Assembly: GCA_025890175.1 (NCBI GenBank)
Contig: JANPYM010000011.1
Span: 23,669 to 87,668, forward strand
DNA length: 64,000 nt
DNA from: Ciborinia camelliae
Lineage: Eukaryota > Ascomycota > Leotiomycetes > Helotiales > Sclerotiniaceae
Direction: 5' to 3'
This document shows positions 30,891 to 43,248 of the stretch, piece after piece. The notes beneath the pieces were generated by a model that was not told where the DNA came from, did no database searches, and saw only the letters and a list, made by a program, of their open reading frames with translations. The position numbers and the translations under genes are program-made. How positions within the stretch are numbered: the first letter of the stretch is position 1; each line of letters starts with the position of its first letter.

Positions 30891-33800
30891 AAGGCGTAAC
30901 CGAATACTGCATTTTGGGACAGCTCAGCTCACCGACGATAGTCAAAAAGTATTTCTGTCTTCGTGGATACCCAATTGGATTAATTTAAAAGCTGTGAATA
31001 CCGATATCATATATATTCTCATGATAGGAGTTATAATTACAACCATCTCAAAGAAATCTCGGTGTTAAATGCCGAAACAAGCGGCACTCGGGATTCTATC
31101 ACTTCGGGAGGTTTGACTACAGAGCTAACTACACTGCATTCACATGATGCCATTGGCTGTCCATGCAGTAAATTACATATTCATTCAATTGACGACAGAA
31201 AAGAGTTTAGGTATGTTCACTTTCTACCAACCCAAGAATTGAAAGTTTTGGGCCATGGAGATCCTAGAGGATGTTTAAGGGCATTTCTCCGGGGCTGCTC
31301 TCGCCAATATCCCGAGTCTTCTCCACCCCCAACTTTACGAAGTTTCGATACCTCAATCCAATCCCATCTCTAGCATACCCTAGATACGTGTCACGGTCAG
31401 TAGCAAAACATAATGACGAAGTCATGTCCCTTCATTCAGAGGTCCATGGAAAGAGCGGGGATATAAGGAATGCATTTTCATCGAGGGATGAGACGATTAG
31501 ACATAATAATCACCTCCAATCTAGATAGACACTATAGGCAGCGGGGATTTGAGTAGTACTGTTCTCTTGGATTCCAACAGTGTCCAAATCGGATTAGAGA
31601 CGTCTTAATTAACTTTTATTAAAATGATGAAGCGAGGAAGTTTGGGTTCTTGCTAAAGAAACTGTTTGTAGTCCATATTCATATGCATTCCGGGATGTCC
31701 TCCGCGATGTTGTGGTTGTTAAAATATGGAATTAAAACAATACCCCATATATATGTCTGGGCTTGAGCCATGAGAAACAAAAAAAGCACCTGGAGTTGAG
31801 AGCCCTAATGTGGAAGACGATTGATGAGGACAGGAAAAGAGAAAAGGCATTGGAGTCTAAACCAAATCAAGTAACTCCCTACAAATCGTGTATGACAGCA
31901 ACATTCTTACGGAGGATTTGCAAATCAAGCAAACATTTCCAAACTCAGAATTAAAATCTCGACGATGATGGGAAGACAGGGTTTCTTAGCATGACCTAAA
32001 TCTTCCTCAAGTTGGGCGAGAAATTGAACACTGGAAATACAGAAATCTGTTTCTCGTCCGGTCTGCTTAGGCCGGGCCATTCTCATGTACTAGCCATTTT
32101 GTAAACTCTAATGCAAACCTCGACTAAGAGAAGAGACCCATTCACGAAGCATTCAGCTACATCTTAACGCACGGAGTAGTGAAGTGAAATGAAACTTATG
32201 TTTATGTTATTCTCTTCAGTCCAACAGTGTTTTGTTGAACTGCTATCACTGTATCATATACCCCGAGGCTTAATTGAAGCGGTCGGGAAAACGCTAGGGA
32301 ACCGGGTTCGCCTCCTCAGGGGTAGTCTACCGGTCACGAATGTACTTTCATTTTTTGACATTCACTTTGGTTACGAGTGCAGACTTTAAGAAAAATACAC
32401 CACGAACTTATTTTTTACCCAAGGTCTAGCGGACCTCAATGTCTGTCCACGCATCATACGCTCCAATCTAAGGTAGCAAGTGATTTGGAGAAATAGAAAT
32501 GGTGTTGTCGAAATAGTTTTTCACTTATGTACACAATATATAAAGAGCCATTCAGCAAATACAATAAGGGTGTGCCCACATCAACATGCAAGAACCCTCA
32601 GGCTAATTTACCGCGTAACTGATGAGTACCACATTCTTTGATCCACCCTTTTGACGCGGCAACAACTTTGATAATCGAGACTCGGGAAATTTCCCAGGTC
32701 GATTATAAGTGTGGTCGCGACTTCCATAGTTTCTTGACCAAATCATAGCTTTGGGAGAAGATCAGAATGTAGAACTAGCCCATCGGATATCTGGGATGGG
32801 ACAACCAAATTTCCCTACCATAGTCACAAGTTTACATCTGAATTCGGCTTTCATATAAATAACAGAGCGAAGCAGTCAGTTCTCGCGGTGGCACATTGGG
32901 AACATCTGCGAGGCTGGAAAACTCTCAACTAGTGTCTGGCAAGAATCATTTGCATGATGCACTAGTATATCCATGAACTTTGAGCTACCCTATGCTTTAA
33001 CCTTGCTCGCAGAGCTTGATGATAGTGGATAACTAGATAACCACATAGGGAAAGAAATTGCGATATCCAAAGTACCCCACATCATCTCATGCAAGCAATC
33101 AATCAGGCGCTTAGGCCTGACGACGGTCACCTCCATAGGTATCATTAATGAGTATTGAGTACAGTAGAGCTTCCGGTCTTCCTCTAGCAAAAGATATCTT
33201 TCATGATCATCGTATCAAGAAGGAATGAAATAGAACTATCACGCTTGTGACAGGCCGTAAACCCGGAGAAAAGTCTTTATTCAAGGATTTGTGGCCATTT
33301 CCACATAATAAATATTGAAACTGGATGCTTTCGATTCCCATCACTACTGACAATAAGTACGAAGGACATTTAGCGTCAAAATGAGCACTCAGTGATGCCC
33401 TAGATTCTTTTCACCCAACAGCCAGCTTTTTCTCGGGTCAAAAACTCAAAGGATGCCATTGACAACGGCCTTGGAACAACGTATATCACGAAACGCTCCG
33501 TATACTTCCACGTAAAATTGAATAGCCTTGATGAATCATTACTCCCACTTGTGTTGAGGTCAACCCCCACCAATGAATTGAAAAAAAAAACCCTTAGCAT
33601 CAGAATCAGATGTAAGTTGTGACTTGTGGGGTGACAAGCTATGGAGTACGTCGTGGCCATTCCCACCAGGTTAATGCTTCATCCCCCCAAAGATTTAGTT
33701 TTGATATGAATGGTCCAAGCTCAAGGCGGTTATGATAATGCTCCGTATATACGGTATGTGCTGTCTCATGGACAAATGAAATCCAAGATCCCAAAGAAGT

Positions 33801-36086
33801 TTGTTGTTGATCTTCCGCAACAGCCGTCACTTAAGTCTTAAACGTTTGCCAGGTCAAGTATAAGGCATAGCTGCGAACTTCTTAAGAACTGGGGTAAAAG
33901 CACAGACGACAAGATGATAAATTTTTTACCAAATACATGAACTAGAGGAGTCTATTCCAGATAAGAATGATACATGGTTACCTATAAGAGGGATCACTCG
34001 ATTAGTGGTGTGAATTTATCTTGTTAGTCGAATCAAAAATTGACAAGTGGATGATCCGATAAATGCTTTTTAAAAGTTTGAATCATAAAGTTTCAGATTT
34101 TTGGAGGCTGAGGGAAAAAATTTGGTCGATCCTGACGTGCGTCGCCTCGCCTCATCGCCTCGGTTGTAAAAATCGAGAACTCTGAATTTTGAAGTCCTGA
34201 ACTATGCAAGACTTGGTAAGTTGGTAGGTTATGAAAGTGGGCGATTGGTGTAATAAACTGCAGGCGAATGAAACAGGTGAGGCTGGAGAAGGGGGAGGAA
34301 GGGGGAGGTGAAAATATTGATAGGCAAAGAGGAGCGGTGAGGTAATGTCAAGGATGTTTGACCGTTGACGGTTGACCGCGAGGATTTTGATACAAAAAAA
34401 GTTCGCAGCGCAGTCAATCATTCGGAATTTCGGACTCGGACTGTAATTGGGAGGCTGAAAATAGATGATAATCATGATAAGCAATTGAAAGATTCGGATG
34501 AAGTTGCCAATATGTAAAAGGATGTACGGAATATATGGAAATATATGGGCCAAAACTATTCATAAATTCATATAAATTGAAGCATTGGAGCTGAATACCG
34601 TATACAGACAAGTTCCAACTCACAAATGATATTGAGCCCCCTCTTACGCATTTTTGATTTATTTTTGAAAGATGGGGGATCTGAATAATGATGTAACCAT
34701 TTTTACGGAGTGTTTTACCATATTCTACTGAGTGGACATTCCTGTCTGTAGACCATGTACAGTACATGATGTACTCCGTAGATACTGTACTAGATAGACA
34801 TCATTCGGCAAAATTATGGAAAATGCGAGGTGGTGCATCTGCAGACTGCATCTGCATCTGTATCTGTATCTGTGTCTGCATCAATGGGATGGGTTGCGGG
34901 TACTGTACCATATCACCATATATCACCATGTCAGTTCAGTGCATTGCACAATGTAAGATGTACTGTACATACAATCTACATGTAATCTACAAGACGACAA
35001 TCTACAATCTACAATCTACCGGTATTATAAACAGTCAAACACATCCATCCATATAGACCGATCTCTGAGAAACCCCTTCGTGCCCTTTTGTGTATCGTTG
35101 GTCGAGATTTGATTTGGCTTTTACAAAGCTCACAAGCTCGCGAGCTCAACTTCTCAACTTGATCCTCCCGTCTAATTGGATGTTGTGTCTTGCGTTTGAG
35201 TTGGATTAGTGGATTGGTTACCAACCTAATTAACCTACCTAGGTAGTAACAAGTTACAACTGACTTCCAAATAGATATGTGGATACATATGGATGGGGCC
35301 GTATCGGGGAATTCTTCAAAGTCAAAGTCGAGTCAAATCCACAAATCCAATAACACGACAGCCTGTCACTCTGCCAGTCAAAAGTTGTCAAAAGTTGTCA
35401 AGGTACAACTCCGAAGCGAAAAAGCCGCGAATAGTATCATGATATGTGTTGTTTAGTTTTACTTTAGGCATGAATGACAACGAATTATTTTTCCCAAGGG
35501 GCCAAGAGAGATGAATTTCAACCCTTCAACCGATTATCACGGGATTTACTAACCAAATTGGATCTGACACGTCTTACCTCGAACTCCAGTTACTCCACTG
35601 CCCAGCGCCACATGGTCTTTGCTTGCATGGCATGATATGTACGTACGGAGTAGAAAGAGTCAGGTTTTAAAAAAAAAATCCAAACGAAAGGGACGAAAGG
35701 GAAAGGAATCAAATTATTAAATGCTCTTTCACAAAATATTTCATTTCACAACCCGATTCATTTATTTCTTATCAAAAATTGACTTTTGTTGATATCCATT
35801 CACCAACCCCCTTCATTTTATTATACATTCAATATCTTCACCTCCACCCTCATGGAAAACTTTCCAACATCATGACTCTCAAACCAAGCCAGAAATTTGG
35901 TCGATAATCGAAACAATTTTGTCCCAAGTTCCTACAGTTATACAGTGATTACCGTTACTACAAGACGTGATCAACACCAACAATAACTAAGAAATACCTA
36001 CGATACTCACATAACGACCGATACAACAACATCTTCATCCTCTTCATCCTACCCGTACCCCATTATCAACATCTTCAACGTTCAAC
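30891..36086. other. Long gene-poor intergenic tract
   Basis: About 5.2 kb with no credible gene on either strand. Visible structure: an ASST 3' tail that quickly becomes unreadable, a CTGYAT microsatellite (34838-34882), three odd palindromes built on GTAC (34755-34970), recurring TACGGAGTA/TACTCCGTA words (for example 34771 and 35643) and a CTACCTAGGTAG palindrome near 35235. The last few hundred bases are C/T-rich and serve as promoter and leader of the coiled-coil gene. Short frames at 31062-31373, 31763-31954, 33639-33830 and 34152-34767 show no family features. Confidence 0.55.
34838..34882. repeat. Hexanucleotide microsatellite CTGYAT
   Basis: Imperfect units CTGCAT, CTGTAT and CTGTGT; intergenic. 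Confidence 0.85.
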
Positions 36087-39000
36087 ATGTCTTTGAACGG
36101 TGGTCGTTCCGTTCTTAACCGATGGAAGAAAAACCGTACCCAATCGGGTATATCTACCAATTCCGCACCAGCCGGAACAACTGGTACAACCAGACCAACC
36201 ACATCCGGTGGATTAAATTCATGGACAGAGTATACTCCAAGCTCAGAAGAACCATTTCAGAAAGCTGTCGAAGAAGCTGTTCTGAATGCCATCAATAGTG
36301 ATGCTTTCAGAAATGTCATTGGATGTCACATCGACCCCGTGACCGCCACTCTTTCTCGACAACAAGAAAAGTTGAATGCTTTGAAGATTTCAACATTGAA
36401 TCTTGAGTCATCTTTCAGTTCCGCAAACATCAAATCTACTTTGGATCCAGCTCTCAAACCAATCAGTCAATTGATCGACGATGTTCCAGATACCGAGGAT
36501 GAAATTGAATCTCTTGTGGAAGGTCAAAAGAAGATTTTAGAGATCTTAAAGTCACTGGATGAACGTTTGAATGGGCTCGATTCGAAGTTTGAGGAGTTTG
36601 AAGAGAAGATCACGAGCCTTGACGGAGAGATTGTTAACGCAGATTTGAGATCAGCCATCCGATTCGGTGAACTATCCAATGAACTTCAGGACCGAAACAA
36701 GATGCTCGGGGAGAGATTATGGTCGGTCGAAGGAGATTTGGGTAAAAAGATTGATGGTAGTCACCGGAAATTGGTTGGTATGGTTGAGGATTTAGGGAAG
36801 TCCAGTCGAAACGTCATCAATAAAGTTTCTTCGATGGAATTCGACTCATCATCCTCGAATTCTAGTAAACTCGATGAGATGTTGAATGAAAACTCCCAGA
36901 TGGTTGATAGGATGGAAAGCTTAAAGAAGAGTGTGACAAAGTTGGAAGAATCCCAGAAGAACATCCAAAGCACAGAGAAAGGATTGGCACGCAATATTCA
37001 AGAAGTCCGCGATATTGTGTCTTCCCTCAACACATCATCACTTGAAAACCACTCAAAGAGATTGGATGATATTGAGAGAAGCATAATTACTGTTCGAAAG
37101 GAATTGGAAAATCAAAGACAATTGGCATCTGTCGACTCGGACTCCGTGAGAGGCACTATCGATCGAGTGGAACAACACGTGAAAACACTGAATACATCTC
37201 AATTCGATGCTCACAGGGACAAGCTCACGATGATCGCATCGATGATGACTAGCTTCGCTGAATCAATGGCCGATATACAAGATGGTGTCTCGAAAACAAC
37301 TTTAGCTCTCCTCCCAAACAACGAAGTGCCCAAGTTCGATGACTTGGCTAGTCGACTATCAGACATGCGAGCAGAATTGGACGCGAGACTTGAGGCTCAA
37401 AGCAACTCTCTCGAAGATATCCACAAGCAGACATTGCCGGTAGATGTCAAGAAGTTGGACGAGATTGCTACTTTGCTCAACAGCTTCCAATCTGGATCTT
37501 ACACTGAGTCTCTAGCTACACTCTTAACATCTGAAATCAAGACCAGCGAAGAAGCTGTCACTAGTGCGATTCAAAGTCTCCAAACAGCCACGAGCGAGTT
37601 GAGTTCCGACATCAAAAACATTGATTTCGGTCCAACAAACACATCTATCGATGCATTGACCAGAGATGTTCAATCCACCTACAAGACCTCGGTGGAAACG
37701 GCCGGAAACCTGGCCGCCCTTCCGGAAGCATTTACTAACATCAGATCACATGTATCATCCGAGAACGTCTCAATGAACATGTCGATTGATTCCCTATCAA
37801 AGTTTGTAGCATCCATTGATGAGGCAATCAAAGAGACTGGGAGAGACGTTCAAGGCAATACTGAGATATTGACAAATATCAAGTCAAGTATTGCTACAAG
37901 TACCGATGACATTAGATTCCTTCTAGATAAACAGGTTCCCTTGATTCGCCAGGATATCCAAGCCATCGATCTCAGTGAACTCGAGTCCGCTGCCACCAAG
38001 AACCAAGCCTCCGTTGATTCCATTGAAAAGGCCGTTCCCCAGATCATCAAGACCGCCAATGACCATGCATCGGCATTGTCCCAGCTGGATTACAAGATGA
38101 AGTACCTTATCGGAGGAGATATTGCAAAGATTGGAAAGGCAATCGAGGCCGTGGCCGAAGCCCTATCACAGGCCGCTCTGGAGACCATAAGTGCCGTGGA
38201 AGGCAACGCAGCGAGGCTTCAAAATATCCGTGAGACAGTTTTAGATACTTATACTACCGTGGATACATTGACCCGTACTGACATTCCTGGTATCAGCTAT
38301 TCCCTCTCGAGCCTCCAGACATTCCAAAGAGAATCAAATTCTCAAGCCCTGGAAAAACTGCAGATCAATGACAATGCCACTGGATCCATCCGTGACGCCA
38401 TTGAACATATCTCTGCAAAAATAAACGACCTTACCTCGCTACTCTCCAACATCAAGAGCGACTTGAATTCATCGGCTGAAATAAACTCTTCAACGATTCA
38501 TGCCTTATCTTCGAATATTCTCAACCTCGATTCATCGGTAGGGCAAACCACGACCGCCGTACGCATCAATGGAGCAGCCCTTGCTCGAATCGACAAAGGT
38601 GTACTCGAAACTGGTGCACAAGTAAAATCCGTTGTTCTTGAAGGAAACAAGCGACTTATTAAGGAACTTGACAGAGCAGTCTCACAACTCGACGAATTGT
38701 CTCATGACAACGGTACACGAATCCGTGGAATCTCCGATTATGTTTTCCCAAAGATTGAAGCTGAGATGAGAGGTATTCATACTACACTCGAACGATTGAC
38801 GCACAACAATATCGATGGATTGAGACGAACGCGCGATTCTTTAGCCGTTATAGGCACTAAAATCGTGGGGACTTCTAGAAAATTCGATGATCTGGTTGAT
38901 GCTGTTCATTCGAGTGATGATCTGGATCACTTAACTCATAGTAAAACTTTGGTTGGAGGCAATGGGAAGATTCCCGGTGAGCACCGTATACTTGGGACGA

Positions 39001-39104
39001 GGAGGAGTAGGGGTGGAAGCAATGCCAGTAGTACTAAGGATGGTCCTGCTTTGAGTGGTTTGAGGTTACAGGCCTTTACACAAGGTCATTCAAATTTCTC
39101 GTGA
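36087..39104 (+). CDS. Large coiled-coil protein of unknown function (1005 aa)
   Basis: One uninterrupted exon. The N-terminal 70 residues are basic then S/T/G/P-rich (NRWKKNRTQSG) and look disordered. Residues about 75-930 form an almost continuous helical region with heptad-like spacing and many repeats of the type L-x2-I-x3-I/V with S/N/D/E-rich faces, much like an extended rod or a bacterial chemoreceptor-type helical hairpin. The C-terminal 70 residues are G/S/R-rich. There is no signal peptide, membrane segment, nucleotide-binding motif or enzyme motif. A structural or scaffold role is plausible, but I recognise no family. Codon use and the lack of stops over 3 kb make it a genuine gene. 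Start: first ATG, in the context AACATGTCTTTG. Confidence 0.85.
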   Translation: MSLNGGRSVLNRWKKNRTQSGISTNSAPAGTTGTTRPTTSGGLNSWTEYTPSSEEPFQKAVEEAVLNAINSDAFRNVIGCHIDPVTATLSRQQEKLNALKISTLNLESSFSSANIKSTLDPALKPISQLIDDVPDTEDEIESLVEGQKKILEILKSLDERLNGLDSKFEEFEEKITSLDGEIVNADLRSAIRFGELSNELQDRNKMLGERLWSVEGDLGKKIDGSHRKLVGMVEDLGKSSRNVINKVSSMEFDSSSSNSSKLDEMLNENSQMVDRMESLKKSVTKLEESQKNIQSTEKGLARNIQEVRDIVSSLNTSSLENHSKRLDDIERSIITVRKELENQRQLASVDSDSVRGTIDRVEQHVKTLNTSQFDAHRDKLTMIASMMTSFAESMADIQDGVSKTTLALLPNNEVPKFDDLASRLSDMRAELDARLEAQSNSLEDIHKQTLPVDVKKLDEIATLLNSFQSGSYTESLATLLTSEIKTSEEAVTSAIQSLQTATSELSSDIKNIDFGPTNTSIDALTRDVQSTYKTSVETAGNLAALPEAFTNIRSHVSSENVSMNMSIDSLSKFVASIDEAIKETGRDVQGNTEILTNIKSSIATSTDDIRFLLDKQVPLIRQDIQAIDLSELESAATKNQASVDSIEKAVPQIIKTANDHASALSQLDYKMKYLIGGDIAKIGKAIEAVAEALSQAALETISAVEGNAARLQNIRETVLDTYTTVDTLTRTDIPGISYSLSSLQTFQRESNSQALEKLQINDNATGSIRDAIEHISAKINDLTSLLSNIKSDLNSSAEINSSTIHALSSNILNLDSSVGQTTTAVRINGAALARIDKGVLETGAQVKSVVLEGNKRLIKELDRAVSQLDELSHDNGTRIRGISDYVFPKIEAEMRGIHTTLERLTHNNIDGLRRTRDSLAVIGTKIVGTSRKFDDLVDAVHSSDDLDHLTHSKTLVGGNGKIPGEHRILGTRRSRGGSNASSTKDGPALSGLRLQAFTQGHSNFS

Positions 39105-39964
39105 TGATTTTGGGAGGATTTCTTTTGTTTGGTTTACAATCTTTTCCCTTGGGGAATTCTTTGATGTTTGGATTTCATTATTTGTTCTTTATGATATGAT
39201 GGCATGAGCATGAGCATGAGCAGTGAGCGCGAGAGCATAATACTTGCATTTGGGAGGTGTATGGGTTGGGCATGATTAGATTTGATATGACTTGGGATGG
39301 ATATTATGATATGAGCACATGAATGGGATGATAGCGGGGTTAATGATGACCTAAAGGTCCAGAATGTTGATACTAGATGCATATTTCTTTTCTTTTTCTT
39401 TTACTATACCACTGATCATAGCATACAAAATTGGTTTACCCAGGAATTCTGGTCTCAAGTTCCGTTCCTTATTGTGAATTGCCATGGCTAATGAAGGAGA
39501 GGCTTCGGCTACATGAGAATAAGCACTGCCAAGGCCTTTTTCCTCTAGTCATCCCTTTCAATGGATACCAGGAGGGGTTTGTTGAGTGTAATTGTAACTA
39601 TTTCCAATGAATAGATCGGATGAGAATGAAAAGAAAACTTAATAGGAGAGATACATTAGACATTGATGGACATGGGAAAAGCAGAGCAGTCATGCATATG
39701 CGAGGAAGGGCAAAAGGGCACGACATGAAGCCACAAATTAGATACTGCGTTACAACATACATGTAGATATTCTGCATGCGAGATGAGGTTACCTACTGGA
39801 AAGATCATCTCAGCCTTATATACCTGTGCGTGCCCGCCGGACATGATTCATAACCTTTTGAATAATGAGGCGTTCTACGCTAGTCTTTTCCTAGCACAAG
39901 GCTGACACCCCGCAAAATTAACCGCAGCCTTCTTAACCCCTCGATACTTATCTGCCTAGTATTG
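39105..39964. other. Intergenic region
   Basis: 3' flank of the coiled-coil gene and promoter of the TatD-like gene. A GAGCAT repeat lies near 39205-39225. No gene supported. Confidence 0.55.
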
Positions 39965-41297
39965 ATGCCCTCCCCTAACTCCATGAATCATCTTCGCCCT
40001 CTTTACAAGTTCACAAGCTCCTTGGCCCGACCAAGACCAAGAATCAACTCTGCGACATTATTGAACATTTCCTGTCGCAGATTTACCATGTCTAGCTCCA
40101 CCAACGGTGTCCTCGAAGCTGGGAAGATGACAAAACCCCGCTATGTAGATGTACATTCTCCTGTTCACTCAAACCAAACCAAATCTTTGGCATCTAGCTA
40201 TGCTATTCGATTTCAAACACAAGAGCTGATTAAATTTATGCACAGTAGATTGGTATAAACCTCACCGATGCCGTCTACTCTGGCATCTACTATGATACGC
40301 AGCGACATCCGTCCGATCTGCCTTCTGTCATATCTCGAGCCATCACTGCCGGATGTGAAAAGCTCATCGTTACTGGATCTGATTTGGCAGAGTCTCGAAA
40401 AGCTGTTGAGTTATCCAAGGAATATCGTAAGTATATGAATACTACTATTCATATCAGAAATGCGAGGATGAGAAAATGAGAAACTGGCAAGAAGAAAGCT
40501 AACGGGCAATTCTTCCAGCCGGTGTACTCTTCGCAACCGTTGGAGTGCACCCTTGTTCCTGTCTCCAATTTACGCAAGCGCCAAACAATCCCGAGAAATA
40601 TCTCCAAGAGCTCGAGGGACTAGCATTAGAAGCCAAGGAGACGAATCACTGCGTAGCATTTGGGGAAATAGGACTCGATTACGATCGTCTTACACTTTGT
40701 CCCAAAGAAGCACAATTGGAATATTTTGAAAAGCAACTCGACATAGCAACTCGACTACATCTCCCACTATTCCTTCATTCGCGTGCTGCACATGAAGATT
40801 TTGTGCGGATATTGAAGGGGAGATTGGAGGAGTTGCCTAAGAGAGGAGTGGTGCATAGTTTTACGGGGACATTAGAGGAGATGGAGGAATTGGTTAGTTT
40901 GGGGTTTGATATTGGGGTGAATGGATGTTCGTTGAAGACGGAAGAGAATTTGGACGTAGTGAGAGCGATACCCATGGAGAGACTTCAGATTGAGACGGAT
41001 GGGCCTTGGTGTGAGATACGACCTAGCCATGCGAGTTGGAAATGGTTGAGGGGATTTGAGGAGGGGAAAGGAGGGGAAGGGATGAGTGAGGGCGAGAGAG
41101 CTATAGAGGGTGGGAAGGGGTGGAAGAGTGTGAAGAAGGAGAAGTGGGTGGAGGGGGTGATGATTAAGGGGAGAAATGAACCGTGTATGATTGGACGGGT
41201 AGCTTGGGTTGTTGCGGGTGTCAAAAAGATAAGTGTGAAAGAAGTGAGGGAGGCAGCATGGAAAAACAGTTGCAAGATGTTCGACTTGGGAGTGTGA
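39965..41297 (+). CDS. TatD-family deoxyribonuclease
   Basis: Exons 39965-40150, 40249-40426 and 40519-41297 (380 aa), with introns GTACAT...GTAG and GTAAGT...CCAG. TatD metal-site motifs are visible in order: DIGINLTD at the exon 1/2 junction, ATVGVHP, GEIGLDYDR, FLHSRAAHEDF, VVHSFTGT and the C-terminal ETDGPWCEI. The signature metal-binding His/Asp/Glu positions are present. Relatives are Mg-dependent 3'-5' exonucleases linked to DNA repair and apoptosis-type DNA degradation. The first 40 residues are R/S/L-rich with no acids (LYKFTSSLARPRPRINS) and resemble a mitochondrial presequence. A second in-frame ATG at 40088 (MSSSTNG) would give a cytosolic or nuclear form. A G/E/K-rich insertion lies between the last catalytic motif and the C-terminal helix. 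Confidence 0.9.
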
Positions 41298-41697
41298 GTG
41301 GCATGCGCTTTGCGTAGAGTAGATTTGGGTACATATCAGATGACTAGAGCTTAGACTTGTATTCTAGACCAGTTAATATCCTCCGTTGAATTTGTCAAGT
41401 CAGAGCTATGAAATCAGGTAGTCTCCGTCCGAGCCCTTACTCCAATAGCAACCGCAGAACGAGAAGCTTCAGATGCAATATATGGGAACTGGTTGACATG
41501 GCAAAACAAATCTTCGGTTAGTTCCTTTATTTTACGCTCTTCTCAGGTTTGAATTAAACAATTCTACTCTCGTCGCGTCAATGCTACTAGTGACTATTTC
41601 GAGCATCGCAAACGCCACCTCCAGGTATCACCGGCCATCCAAACCCCAAATCCAAACACCTCCCAATATAATCAGACATACTCATTACAAGTATTAC
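41298..41697. other. Convergent 3' intergenic region
   Basis: Between the 3' ends of the TatD-like and CHL4-like genes. No gene or repeat seen. Confidence 0.6.
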
Positions 41698-43248
41698 TCA
41701 GACGCCACTTCCCTTAAATCCTCTAACTCTCCCTCTCCTCACAACTCCTAAACTAACACCCTCTTCCCCAGTCATCCATCCCGGCATCTTCTCTCCATCC
41801 ACTATTCCTGCTTCAACTAATTCTCGGATTCCTGCAAATATATGGTTTCCATGAAATGTTATCCTGATATCTGGTTTCCATGTATCTCTTCCCCTTTCGT
41901 CCCTTTCTGTTTCGGCTATTCCATCACCATCCTCTTCATCCAATCTGTCAAGCGCTGCCTCAACAGTACCTCTGCGTCCCTTATTCTTCTGGCGTTGTCG
42001 CTCAATGGCTGATTCGTTTTCAGGTTCGGGTGTTATGGAAGCGAGGGATGGAAAGGTGTCTTCCAGGCGGATATCAAGTCTTTCGATGCCTTTCCCATCA
42101 TTGGACTTTGCAGAATTTCCAAAACGAGCTTTGGCTATATTCTTTCGTCTCTTTACCATTTCTGGACCATCTTCTTCTATAGGTCTTTTCATGCTTCTCG
42201 GTATTACTCTCTCCTTCTCGGCACTATCTAAATCTGCCCCGGTTGGTACATCATCCTCTGGTGTAGGTAGTATCGGATTCAATGGATTGTCCTTTTTATT
42301 TTCTCCCGCATAAACTTCCCACGCACCTCCTGCCGCATTGTGTCTTCCTCCTCCTCTCTTCTCACACAGTGCCTCTAAATTCTTCGTAGAAAATCCGGTA
42401 CCCTCTAGCTTGTATCTTTCCCTCGGTCTGCTAAAAGCCTTCGGAATTCCATCCAATGTTAATTTCCGCAGACTTTTTGTATCGGTTCCTCCGAGGGCGG
42501 TCCCTGCTGCAGAATTCAATGAGACATAAATGTAAGGAGAAGTGTCCGGAAATGCAATGTAAAATGTCTTGCTAGAATCAAACACCATACTCGGTTTGGT
42601 CGATCCCGATGAAAGTGCAAGCGATGTATTATATGGTGAATCAAGTATATATATCCTCAAGAGTAGTAATGGTAAAGTCGCATGTCGATCGAGGTTGTAA
42701 TGGGCTTTAACATCCGGTAAAACCTCCCTCTGTAAGTTTTGCAAGAAAGTAGAAGGATGAAATCGTGGTATTCCTGTTTCCTTCTTTTCTTCCTCTGGAA
42801 CCTCATGGTCAGGAGATGAGGATGATAACCGCACGACTTTTAAGGCGGTCCATTTCTGCGATACGGGATGATCATATAGATATTGCATATCTGCCATAGC
42901 CAATTGATATAGTGTGATCCCATGTCTCCAGTCTCCCTCCAAAATTCGATCGAGTACATCGCGCTTACTGCCCTTTTGTGTCGTGAAGGAAGTGTAAAGT
43001 TCGCTGAGAGAGTCGAGGGTGGCATGAGGTGGGTAGAGATCCAGCGCATAATCGGAAGCTGAATCGTCCGCCTCGAGAAGGTAGGGCGCGGTATTGGCTT
43101 GGTTTCGTTCATCGAGCCAGTCGAGGGCGAGGGTAAGGAGGGAAGGGCGTGACAGACGAGAGAGAAGTTTGTGTACGGAGGAGTGAGTTGAGGGGACGAG
43201 TTGCGAGTGAGGAAGCGCAGACGTAGTAGGGATAGATAATTCGGCCAT
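41698..43248 (-). CDS. Kinetochore protein of the CHL4/Mis15/CENP-N family
   Basis: A single 516-aa exon; the first true ATG is 43248-43246 (the frame is open a little further but begins with TTG). The N-terminal half has the CENP-N signature: HKLLSRLSRPSLLTLALDWL, a helical pyrin-like region with DWRHGITLYQLAMADMQYL, then TFLQNLQREVLPDVKAHY. Later come HATLPLLLLRIYI, the YVSLNSAAGTAL strand region and KNLEALCEKRGGGR. The C-terminal part is charged and low in complexity, then ends with IRITFHGNHIFAGIRELVEAGIVDG, the conserved dimerisation-type tail of Chl4. The family is an inner-kinetochore (CCAN) component that binds CENP-A nucleosomes and CENP-L/Iml3. Nuclear function is supported by KRPIEEDGPEMVKRRK. 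Confidence 0.85.
   Translation of the reverse strand: MAELSIPTTSALPHSQLVPSTHSSVHKLLSRLSRPSLLTLALDWLDERNQANTAPYLLEADDSASDYALDLYPPHATLDSLSELYTSFTTQKGSKRDVLDRILEGDWRHGITLYQLAMADMQYLYDHPVSQKWTALKVVRLSSSSPDHEVPEEEKKETGIPRFHPSTFLQNLQREVLPDVKAHYNLDRHATLPLLLLRIYILDSPYNTSLALSSGSTKPSMVFDSSKTFYIAFPDTSPYIYVSLNSAAGTALGGTDTKSLRKLTLDGIPKAFSRPRERYKLEGTGFSTKNLEALCEKRGGGRHNAAGGAWEVYAGENKKDNPLNPILPTPEDDVPTGADLDSAEKERVIPRSMKRPIEEDGPEMVKRRKNIAKARFGNSAKSNDGKGIERLDIRLEDTFPSLASITPEPENESAIERQRQKNKGRRGTVEAALDRLDEEDGDGIAETERDERGRDTWKPDIRITFHGNHIFAGIRELVEAGIVDGEKMPGWMTGEEGVSLGVVRRGRVRGFKGSGV

Noticed and set aside
31062..31530. Faint tyrosinase-like or ASST-tail resemblance (HSEVHGKSGD)
   Set aside because: Too short and isolated to support; no copper-site pattern.
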